Source of the DNA: Alitta virens
Lineage: Eukaryota; Annelida; Polychaeta; Phyllodocida; Nereididae
DNA length: 64,000 bases
Assembly: GCA_932294295.1 (NCBI GenBank)
Contig: OW028573.1
Span: 65,635,829 to 65,699,828 of the forward strand
Reading direction: 5' to 3'
Below the pieces are notes generated by a model. That model did no database searches. It saw nothing but the letters and a program-made list of their open reading frames with translations, and was not told the DNA's origin. The position numbers and the translations under genes are program-made. Shown here piece by piece: positions 50,104 through 62,100 of this stretch. How positions within the stretch are numbered: the first letter of the stretch is position 1; each line of letters begins with the position of its first letter.

Positions 50104-53100
50104 TCATTTTATTTGCTCCAACCACCGGATTGTCCAGCCTTTAGTTTCATCTTCTGGCAGGAGGTGGTGACATATCTGGAATTTATAAAAATATTTTAAT
50201 TACACCAACAAGGCTAGCTTATCATTTATACAAACTGTATAGTTGTTGAACATAATCCTAAATCTATATTCATTGTTTAATAGTTAATTTAACTTAACTT
50301 TATCTGTGTATTTGCACAATGGTGACTCACCTTTGCAGATTTGGCAGGAATCTTTGTAACTGGCTTGAAATTTTTCCTGTGGGTTGCAACATTTTCACTG
50401 GCAGTGCAGTCAATTTCTACATTAACTTCAGAGTAAGACTGAAAAAATAAATAAGCAAATAAACCGACTGATCAAACTAGCTCTTCAACAGATATGATAA
50501 CCAGGTATGTTTGTGTATTTCACCTTATTGTGTAGGACTAGGCAGGACCAGAAGTTGTTCGAGAAGATATGCAAGAACAAATCTTTCATATTTTTCACCT
50601 TCATGCCATCACCCTGTGAAGGATAAAACTTAAAGCCTAAAAAACATATCTTATTAAAACTAATAATCATGTAACATCTATGTAGCAATTAAAACAAAAA
50701 TCTGTTAAATGTGAGTTCTAAATGTGGGTACATCCACAGACCTGCTGTACTACAGCTTGTGCCAGGACATTTTCCATGTATCTGTTATCTGCTGTGAGTC
50801 CTGTGACCTTCAAGTCAGCTTCACAACCCTCGGTGTAAACTTCTATTTTGAAGGGACATGCCTGTAACAAAAATTCATGGACACACTTAACATTAAATTT
50901 TAACATATACTGATACTGCCTTACCAAGGTCATGGGTGGGTGGATTAGGGGTTTAGGGCTTCACATTCTATATTAATTTTCTGCACCCGATGGGCTTATT
51001 AGGACAGGCAGGGACCATGGCAATGAGGTGAAGGATGAAACAGCCATCAGACTTAGGCTCGACCGGGAATTGAAGCCAGGACCCAGTGGTTGGAATCCCA
51101 GAGTGCTGCCACTGAGCTAGGCCCCCGCCCCGTTTACCAAGGCTAAGTTATGCCAGTTAAGCTTACTTCGTCCATTATAAGTCCTTTGTTGTACCCAATG
51201 GATTGCAGAGTCACCCAAAAGTCCTCTGTGTCTCCCTGGTTGTCCTCAGCCTCAAGCTGATTCAGGTCCAAGAAACCTTTGTGGGTCAACTCGTTGTTTC
51301 TTAGCTCAACATTTTCTGAAATCAAGTCAAAGTAACTTTAACTCAATCAACTCAGAGATATGCATTAATTCAGCAATAATTACAAAATATTTAAGTTAAC
51401 CATTTTATTTAATGTCTACCTTCGACAACATCCCACTCCTCATCAGCCACCTCTTCGCCGCTTGTTCTGACATTAAACAGACTGAATTCCTCCCTGCTCA
51501 ATGTCCCATTGCCATCCAAGTCACACACTTCAAACATATCTAGCAGAACTTCCCTGTTAGGAAACAACAATTAATATTAAAAAAAACTTTAAATAGATGC
51601 AATACATACGTTCTTTGAAAGTTAAGCTATGGGTATCAATATTTTACAGACTTTTTCAAAACAGTTTTATTAAATGTCTTCCAGTTTTTAGATATTTTAT
51701 AATTTGCTATTTCTATCTCTGATTTGATTTTTTTTTTACATGTAACAGCATTTTGAGCAATCTTGGAAATGACTCTTTATGTATCAGATTAGGATAGGAT
51801 GTTAATTCGTAAAGGGAAATGCTAATTGCATCTCAAAATTTAGGCTAGTGACTGCTCGGACTATACAGAGCTGCTACAGCTCTAGGTTAAATTTATGACC
51901 TGGTATATATGTTGTTTCTCTACATAGCTCAAGAGCTACATATATTAGCATCTACAGAGATTTAGGAACAAATAAACAAACTTGGTTAAGTCATGCATTT
52001 TTAGGCAAGGGCAAATTTAATCTAAAGGAACAGCATCAAATCGGTCAGGTAATGCTCAAAATGAACTTTTACTTACTTGAATGATTTTGTCAGAACAAAT
52101 TTTCCTTCTTTGTCTTTTTTAACGAGTTTTGTTTCAATTTTTGGCTCCGATTTCCTGCTTTGGAAGCGACAGCCGGTTGTGAAGGGCAGTAGCTTGTATT
52201 TGCCCTTAGGAAGGTCACAGCGAAGGCCATATTTCTGATTAAAAAAGTCAATGCAATATACAATGTAACCTCGCTTAATGAATTACTTGAATTTTTTATG
52301 TCTACAGTTCTGTTGGTGGATGATAGAAATTCAATGAAGTGAATGACTTAATTACGACAATAAAAAGAGTAAGTGTTAGTTACAAGTTTCAGCATACGTT
52401 CCACATTGCTTTCTATTAGACAGTCCTTAAGCACACAAAATAAAGGTACTATGACAGTTATCTTACCCCTTTGCTGTCCCTGTGTCTTGTAAAGGTGACT
52501 AGAACATTTCCATCTTTGTCCGGTTTATTTCGGAGTAGGAAAAGCATTGTATCTATGGGAGGCAAACCTTCTCGCAAGCTACTAAGGTCAGCTAAAATCA
52601 ACAATATTGAAATATTAAAAGATATATATATATATATATATATATTCAGACCAGGCTAAACTGCTAACTCAGCTTCAGATGTATGATTTCATGTTAATTT
52701 TTGATGAAAAATACAGAAATCTTTAGTACTTTAAAAAAAAGGAAAAAAAAAAGAATTTGGGCTTGGATGAATCTCCAGTTCATCCAAGATTTGAGCAAGC
52801 TCAAGACTTACCACCAGGCCTCAGGGCAAATGACTGAATCGTAATCCAGACACTTGTGTCTTCTGGGATTACTAAGGAATATTGGTGGGAGACTATTTGG
52901 TCATTGTCTTCCATGAAGAAACAACCTTTGTAATGGCAGTGGTTCCAGTCCTAAAAAGCAAAAAAAGAAGAAAAAATATTGTTAAGGGTACCCCAGTTAG
53001 TTAATTTATTAGATAAACCATTGGATAAACTATATGATAATTTGTATAGAACCTGTTTCAGAAAATATTTGAATAAGCTATTATTCATTACAAGCTCTGA

Positions 53101-56100
53101 ATAAGTGATTTTTTTTTTCTTTTAAAACCATCCATTTTTGTTGGTAGAGTTTTGTTTGATGTCTTCGAGCTTATTCGTGAGGTGCAATGATTGAGAAAGC
53201 ACAGTGCTCACCAAATTTGTTGCCAAATTTGAAACCAATCTCATAGACTTGGAAGCTAACTCCAAATGACGTCATGTGAATGTAGGGCTCTCATTGGCTG
53301 AGGGATTGCTTTAACCAATAAGAGTCCTGGATTCACATGACGTCCTGCTGCCCTGGTTAAGCATAAAATCAAAGAGATTTGTTCGAAAACCAGCATCATC
53401 GCATGTAGCGAGCGTCTACAAAATCTCATTGTGAGCAACGCACCACAACTAAACCAGGCACTATTGACCCTAGGAATATTTAGAAATATTCCTAGATTGA
53501 CCTATGGTCGTCGATTCAAACTTAAATCCGCCGAGATTAGGATATTACCGTAACGGAGGGTATTATGGACAGGGCAGGTATTTTCGACACTCACATTAAA
53601 ATGTTAACAATTTTTTATTTATTTTTAACAAACTAATTTAAGTGTCGAAAATACCCGCCCTGTCGATAATACCCTTTGTTACGGTACACGCTCTTTGCAA
53701 ACTCAAGCAATCCAGAATGTCGAACATCGCACTAATTTGTGCGGCCAGCAGTACATTTTAATATGTGTAACGATAACGTAAATGTGGGTCACTCGAGTTT
53801 CCGGGGACCCTGAAGATTCAAGGGTCCTGAGCAGAGACAGGAATTTGGCTGTATTAGATTGAGGCTGGACAAGCAAATTATTATCGTTGCTTCTATGGTT
53901 TAGTTTAGATGATTTGTTATCATATATAGTATTCGTACTAATAGGAATAAATCAGACATACTTTGAGCTTCTTGGGTTCTGAGAGTTTCAGTTTTTTGTC
54001 TGGTGATATGATCGGTGACTTGCTGCGTTCCTTCCTCTCATTGTTGTTGGAAGTTGGAGGTTTTTCTGGAATTATGAGATTAGATTAATGCCAGTAAAAG
54101 CATTTATGAACAACAACTGGGTCTACAACAGAACGTCATTGCTGTAAAGGTCCTTTATGATGCTCAAGTCAAAATCTTTCGCAATCCCTGCTTGATTTTA
54201 TCCATGGAGTCTCTAGTGACTCCATGTTTTGTCCAACATATAGTTTTACAACTGGCCTATTCTTGACAGTTATGGCCACTTTCTTTATTGCATGAGTAGC
54301 ACCTCATCTGAATTACCTCTGCTTTGAACAGTTTACTGACTGTGTTTAAAGCAAGGGATATGACAAGGTCATCTTATGTTAAAAAGGTCTAACCAAATAC
54401 ATACAGTAAATAAAAGGTCACGTTTATTAACAATCGTCAGCCTTTATGGAGAAATGACAAACGTGTGCATGCTAAATAAATCACAAATAAGAAGTGCTAA
54501 ATGCCCACACACCACAACAGAACTTAACTTATGGCAGTATGAAATTGTGGACGCCAAAAAAAAACAAAAACAAACATGAATGAAATAAAAATGAATGAAT
54601 TTGCATTTTAGGCTGCCTGTGTATGGTCTATGCGAGAAAAAAAAAGACTGTAAATTACTGTGATTTTTAGTAATAGCACTTGATACACTTCATTGTGATC
54701 ATATTATTGACAATTCCTGCCCCATCGACAATTAACATGCCACTCACTCTTGTTGTTAGACCATCCAGACAGACCACATCTTCAAAGTAGATTCACAATA
54801 TTTTGAATCCTTTCTGGCCAAATTTAAATGTTTCTGCATATGTATCTTTACAGATCTCTCTAGTTTTTTAGACCTTCTCTATTGAACCAGGGTCCTACAT
54901 CCCTTTTTACAGCTGACAAAGCAGCCGTGTTAAAAATATATCATTAATTGCTCAGTAAGGGATGCTGATCAATTAAGGTTCAGCTTCAGTTTATGTTTTT
55001 CCTTGGTACTGACAGTCACATTCTCTAAAACCATTTTGTAATATCATATCTATATGTCACCACCAAATTTCTGTGAAATTTCCCTTAATTTAGTGCGTAA
55101 CTGCGCTGTATTCTGCTGAAATTCTTTCTAATAATTTTGATTTGCTCATAGAAAACTGTTTTTTCTTTCTTTTTGGCAAGTCTTCAAGGCATAAAAACAT
55201 CAGACAATGGTCTTTGTCACATTGTTTGCTATTGTCTGAAAACTGCAGGTGGCAAGTTTAAAAAATACAGCCAAAAACAATCCTGTATTGAATGCAATAT
55301 CATCAGTGATTCATGACATTTACATAACAATTATCCTATTCTATTCATGGCATTTTACATAATAATTATTCTGTTCTATTCCATAATCAGATTCAGTGTA
55401 TTCTATAAAATATTAAAACAAATAATCACGACCATCAAAAATCACATCTAATTTAAACATGCAACTGCATTTCCATGATTTGATGCAGGGAATCTTGCTG
55501 TTTATTCATAGCACTTATAAAATCTAATCTAAACACATGCACAACAACAGTCTACCTTGTGACCCTGAGGGAGGTTTCATAAAATTGCGAGGCTTAGGCT
55601 TAGGAGGTGGAGTGTCTGTAAATTAATGTGAATACAGTTGTACATAATGTAAGTGAAAGTAAAAGTAGAAAGTACTCTTAGTTATAAATAACTGGATGCA
55701 AGAAACTTAATGAGCACACAGAGACAGACAAAGCCCAAAATGCATCACATACTGGAAAGTATTTACAAAGTGATTCATGCATTATAAATATATATATGTT
55801 TATTGCTTTAGACACACATAATGCATCACAATATGGTGTATTTGCAAAATATTCATTAAATTTAAACTGCAAAATAAAAGAAAAGTTGATAAATTATCAG
55901 GTTGTGAATCTGGATCCACCTAAAATGCATTGTTTCGTAAATCTCTAATTAACTGTATGATACAGTGATCTTCCGTAGAGCATTGCAATACTTGTGTAAG
56001 GTTTGGATTTATTTTGTCAATTCAGTCACTGATTACCATAACTGTAACATGATCACAAATTTCTTTGCCTTCTTCACCATTATTAAACGGCCCTTTATGT

Positions 56101-59100
56101 TTGTTTCTGTTGTTGTAGATGACACAGGAGAGAAAAAAAACTTTGTATTCTCAGATAACAAAATGTTAAAATAAAACCAAACAAAAACTTAAATGCCAAA
56201 TAATGAACATTTATTTGTGCAAATAAATTAATGACGTGTGATTACAAATTTCTCAAATAATTCAGACTACCAAAAATAACCTGAGAAAGTTACAACTTAC
56301 GAAAATTAAAGTTATATTTCATTTGATTAAAAAAGAATGCTTTTTCTTAAAATAAAATTAATACTGACAAACGAGAACATTTCATGAGAAAAAAAGGTGA
56401 AATAATTCCTATATGTATAAATTAAAATGCCAAAAATTCATTATCACAGTCTTTTGTATTGAGATCATTTATTTCCTGTATGCATCATGCAGCTCTTTGA
56501 ACAGTTGCCATGCACATCGGCTGGTTTAATTGGGCACAGATTTTTGAGATTTCAAAGAAGTTTTCGATCCCTGAACATCTACAACAAACAGGACAACAAA
56601 CACGTGAGCTGTTTTTTTTTTTTTCATCATACACACACCCCGATCTATGTCTTTTTCAGCCTACCGGGGAGACAAGATTTTTTAGGTTCTTCTTTCGGCA
56701 AATTTTCAAAAGAACAATAAGGCCCCTTCGCATATGGCAGTCAGGTTCAAGGTCACTTGTGTTAATATTTACAACAAGACACCCTACTTTGAATTTGGGT
56801 TACTAATCTAAAATCTGTTTGCCAATACACCACCTTCCTGCCACCATCAGTTAAATAAAAATTGCTTGGATCTTGAAATGTGTTCAGTACACTGTTCACC
56901 TTCTAAAAGTAATCAAAGTGAATATCATTACCATTTTTGGAGGATTTCTTTTGCAGAGACACTTTTGACCCAACAACAATGTCATCATCGTCTGAATCAT
57001 CATCTTCATTGTCCTTGTTTTCTGCATCTATAAATACAAATGATTTAATTAAGTGTACATGTTGGATAAAAGCAGATTTAACAGACATGGAAGCTAAACT
57101 CCAGAGGAGGCCACGTTATAAGAATCGAAGACGCCCATTGGGCAGTCCCTCAACCAATGAGGGGTCTTGGATTCACAAGAACTCCCCTGAGGTTTAGTTT
57201 CCAAGTCTTTGATTTGCTGTAATCGCTAGACCTGGGTTCTTTGGTTTGGGGCATGCTAAACTTTAAAAAGATATATGACATGGCATAGTTCCTCAAGGCT
57301 AAACACAACAACTACATTGCAATGTCAGATAATGTTTGAACTGTACCTGGATATCTGTGGTTTGCAATGTTATTTCTAAGTTATGACGAACCCCAGATCA
57401 TATATTATAACAGACATACAGTCGTCAGTTTTATGAAAGCATAAAAGGACAGTTTGCACGAATTTCCACAGCCAGAAATCTGTAGGTAGATGCAGTTGAA
57501 AACAATGGCAAAGATCCCACTTGCCCAATTAAACCAGCCATGGCTGTATGTTACCATCATGTACCTGTTCAATTGCCAATAGTTTGAAATCTCACACTAT
57601 ATCTTAGCATTACATGAGACCTCTGCAGTAAGTGTACCTTTTGATTCGTCTATCTCAGAGTCATTAACACCATTCTTTTCAGCAGCCGTGTCCTTATCAG
57701 CATCTTCATCTCCATCAGCAGCATTTCTCACCTCAGCAGTTTCCTCAGCAGTTACCTCCTCAGCAACCTCCTCATCTTTGCCCTCTAGCGGACAGCCAAA
57801 GAGACAGAGTAAGAAGGTTGGGGTTGTCAAAATACATGACATTTATCTCTCTTCCATGTATTTTGATTTTCATGTATATTAATAATATTATCATATTTGT
57901 CGTTAATCTTTATCTTTATGATTGCTGTAATTTATTCTCTTCTTTTGATATTGGTAGTTGGTAGTATGCTTATTTTCAATTTGTTTAATTTTCTTTGCAA
58001 GTAACAACAGAATTTAATCATAAGCAATCGCTGTCATCTAATTAGGAAATATAACAGAGGAAATAAAACAAAAGCAGACTTTCTTATGAGCATAAATTAC
58101 AGTAGCATAATAGCTAGGTCAGAATACAAGGTGAAAATATGTCAGGTATGTGATAAAGGCTATAATTACTAACTACATAACTCTGTAGGCCTAGTCTCAT
58201 TTCACTATGTGATAGTATCTACAGTATCATGCTTAAATTGCTTAACTATACTGAATTAGATCATTTTTCGTGGATTATCAGTCAGCTCCATGCAAAAGCA
58301 ACAAGAAAAAAAGTTAGTTTTAGGAAGGGTGTACGATGAGGATCAGAACTGAGAACTGCACTGAGGAATGCCATTGCAAAACTACATGGGTATTACCAAA
58401 TGTTGAAAGGTGTGGTATTATAAACAGCAAGATTTTGTGATCACACTCATTTCACTCTCAAGCAAACTTACTCTCGTCTACCAAGGATTTCAATGAAGTT
58501 GTTGATCCAACTTTGTCATGTCTCCCTGTAAGTTCATCGTCATGCATGTTAATGTACCAATTGCATTTTGTGGCAGGTGTTAGTCAATTGCAGTCATTCA
58601 GAAATATACAGAGGATGCAATTAGAGAATGTAATAGCTTGGTAATCATGTGAAGCAAATGAGCATGCCTTGCCAACTTACTTGATCTTGCTGAAGCATTT
58701 GATTTGACAGAAACTTGAGATCCCATAGGGTCCTGTTTGGCTGTAAAATTGTTATTAATGCTATGGGTAAATTACACAACCTATAAGGATGATATTGCAA
58801 TTCAGGAGCACAAACAAAATTAAATTAATCCTAGACCTTAACCCTAAAATTACCAAAAATAAATGAATAAACTAAAACTCACTGGCTTTTGATGATGTGC
58901 TGGGCTTCAAAGAAATTTGTGATCCAAGGGATTCATCTAAAATGTGAGTTATCAAACCATTAAAATATGGCTAATTTTCAGCAGACATCCTAGATTGCTG
59001 ATGAGAGACAATTGCAACAATAGCAATTATATTTAACTGTGTAAACCTTACAGACCTTGAATAATATAGGCCACATTGATCAGCCTAAAACTGCATAAAA

Positions 59101-62100
59101 TAACACTGGGTATTAAGAATCTGACAGGCGTCTAACAGGACACTCACTTTTCTTCTCTGATCTTGATGACTTAATGGAAACTTGGGAACCCATTTCATCA
59201 TTGGCTGTCGAATCAAGTAGATAAAATGGAATCATAAAAAGATGGGAATGGAAACAAAGTATGAAATATCCTATATTTACACTTGTACCAAATATTGTCA
59301 ATGATACCATGTAGCATATTAACAGTGGACCCAACTCACCCGGTTTTTCGTCTTTCACAGACTTTAAAGACACCTTAGAACCTATATCTTCACCTGGCCA
59401 AAACATGTACGGATTAACATGAGTACATGCAGTGCATTTACCTGAATTATGGATGCCTTCATATAAATTTCAGTGCATATGAACTCACCCTGTTTTTCTG
59501 ACTTTGCAGATTTTAAAGATACCTTAGAACCCATATCTTCATCTGTTAAAGATAAGTTTCAATCTAAAGCAACTAGTGATGTTCTGATGTTGATGAGCAC
59601 TTTATAGATATGCTTACATTTAAGACTGGACTAATTCCAGTGAAGCTGGCAAAGTAGTTATTCACTTTGGAAATACACTGTTTCCTATTAAATTAATATG
59701 ATTGTTTATAATTTGTTAAATTAATAAAAATGTATGTCCTAGATATTTGGAAAAGTTTGAGGTCATCCTTACTTTTCTTTTCTGACTTTGTTGATTTCAT
59801 TGACAACCTTGAACCCATATCCTCATCTACCATAAAAATATTTTTAAGTTTTATTAGTGAATAACGTTTTTGTCTTTATCTTTACTCAAGCAGTATATTT
59901 ATCAAAAGCTAATGAAGTCACACAAAAGTTATTTTAGACTCATTTTACTTACTTTTTTTCTGAGACTTAAGTGAAATTTGTGATCCTGTCAGGGTACCTA
60001 CAATAATTATGAAGGTAAAATATATAATCTGGGAAATATTCTTCTTATTCTGACAGTGTTCTAAAAGTATAGAACAATTAGATTTTAGGAATCCACTCTT
60101 ACTTTTCTTTTCTGATTTGTTTGATTTCAGTGACACTTGTGATCCCATTTTGACATCATCCATATTCTGGTCAGCTTTTGAAGAAAGAGTAATGCAATCC
60201 GTCATTGTTAATTAATATTATATGATCAATTAATTTGGTTTTCTCATTGAAGATTTGTTGCACTTACAAGACTTTAACGTTGAAGTTGACTCGATGGAAG
60301 TCTGTGAACCCATTGGGTCATCTCCTGGAGCTTTCAAAAGTCAGTGAAAAATTTGAACCAATTGAACTATCAGTCAAATTGTTTCTTTATCTTAAATTCA
60401 TATTTTCTTATTTACTATGTACAGTTGTGCGCATGTTAACAATTGCGAGGGTTATTTGTGACATCAAGATTAATTTCATTAAAAGTGTTAATTCAGCTGT
60501 AAGCAGGATAGGGAGTTAGCCTTTACCAAGCCAAAGTAAGCTGGATAACAAATTCCCAAATTCCCAGGTAAGTAGATATGTTAGCATGGTTCAAAATTAC
60601 CAAACGTTTGGAGGCAAACAAATGTACACATATTTATAAATTAGATTTCAATGTATTCCATGCCTGAAGAGAGGTTATGTGCATATGCTCTGCTATACAT
60701 GGCCAATTGTGCCACGTGCATTTTCCATGAGAAGATAAACGCATGGAAAACGCATGTTTTTTGCCTCATTATAATTAGCTAACAACCATGTGTTTTCCAT
60801 GCGTTTAGCCTTCTCATGGAAAATGCATGAGGCACATTTGGCAATGTAGTTAATATAGGTATTTTAAATAATTTCTTTGAGGTTGGTAGGGAAGTACTGT
60901 GCAGGATTTGTCATTAGGCAAAACATAATCATGCCGTTAGTTACACTTAAATCATTCTCAAACTGGGTTAAAGATCTAGAAGAAAGCAACACACTCATTT
61001 GCTTACTTTGGTTAACTCCATTTGCAGAAATGCCCACATTCTCGTTCTCTGCTGGAAATTATGACATGTCATTCTCAGCTACAACAACCTCCACATTTAC
61101 AATTAAACACGATTTTGCAAAATATATTACCATGCACTTACTTTTCTGCTCTGATCTGGCAGATTTCAGTGAAACTTGAGACCCCATACCATTTTCTGAA
61201 TTATTAAATTTATAATTATATTACACTCTGATCTTATGCTAGAAGTGTTAATTAATGTATAATCATCCTTCCATGTCAATGACTCACGTTTAGTTTCTGA
61301 CTTATTCGTAGCTGACTTCAGAGATATTTGGGACCCCATTTTTACTTCCTCTAGTTTCTCAGCTGACCATTACAACAAATGACATGATTTATTAACAAAT
61401 ACATCATACCGACACCATTTAATCACGAATATTTGGTATGAAACTCAGTTCTATCATATAAAGACTTACACGACTTTTGGGATGCAGATGATTTCAGTGA
61501 AACCTGAGATCCTTTTGGCATGGATGAATCTAAAATGTTCAGTAATAAGCTGATAAATATCGGGTTTGCCTTACGATATATACACTCTATCTGATAATTA
61601 ATCCAACGTGTTTTCTTATTCGGGTAACTAAAACAAATGCACTGCAAGCAACGGCCAGGGAAGGGAAACACAGATTATGTACAGCCTGATGACAGTGTGA
61701 AATATGCATTATTAACTATTATCATTATCCATTATGTATTATATTACCTCAGAAGCATGGCTTATAATGAAGATACTTCAAAGAGTGGCCAAGCAAGGAA
61801 AGATAACCCTGAATAGAAGCAACAAAACCTTCTTGCTCTGGTGCAAAAATCGTTGAGAATCTGTGCCTGATTCCGTGCAACAGCACACCCAACAGCACAC
61901 CCAACAGCACACCCAGATGAGGAACTAGGATGAAAGCACAAGGCAGCACACCAAACCACAGATCATAATGATATAAACTCCAAAATAAATCCTCGTTAAC
62001 GTTCACAAAACATAGCAGTTTCAGTAACATGAGTATAAGGAGAATAGCTATATACAATGAGAAAGGGAACTTCAAATGATAATCAGTTCAAAAGTCAGGA

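Larger units (their letters stand above)
55556..61529 (-). other. EFCAB7: Array of symmetric mini-exons encoding G-S-Q-V-S-L-K-S repeats
   Basis: Thirteen repeat exons in transcript order: 61529-61470, 61362-61288, 61195-61142, 60330-60268, 60174-60103, 59997-59953, 59826-59773, 59542-59489, 59393-59340, 59204-59148, 58936-58883, 58740-58681 and 58525-58472. Then 57784-57638 (acidic, Ala/Glu-rich), 57027-56932 (acidic plus GSKVSLQKKS) and 55615-55556 (Pro-rich, ends SGSQ). Every exon starts and ends in phase 1 and is a multiple of three (45-75 nt for the first thirteen). The core varies as GSQVSLKS, GSQISLKS, GSKVSLKS, GSQTSIES, GSRLSMKS, GSQISLKP, GSQVSVKS and GSTTSLKS, usually followed by a Ser/Lys/Glu tail such as SEKK. 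Donors are mostly gtaagt or gtgagt. The protein segment is Ser/Lys-rich and probably disordered. Its role is unknown. Confidence 0.88.

Noticed and set aside
51040..51130. A functional tRNA gene
   Set aside because: The B-box is altered, acceptor-stem pairing is not evident, and a long non-tRNA body and target duplication follow, so it is a SINE.
56487..56806. Plus-strand open frames in the large EFCAB7 intron
   Set aside because: They include a poly-T run and show no domain features or splice support.
61749..62075. Minus-strand frame with GVLLGVLLGVLL repeats
   Set aside because: It comes from a short tandem run in an EFCAB7 intron, does not fit array phase or motif, and lacks flanking splice sites.
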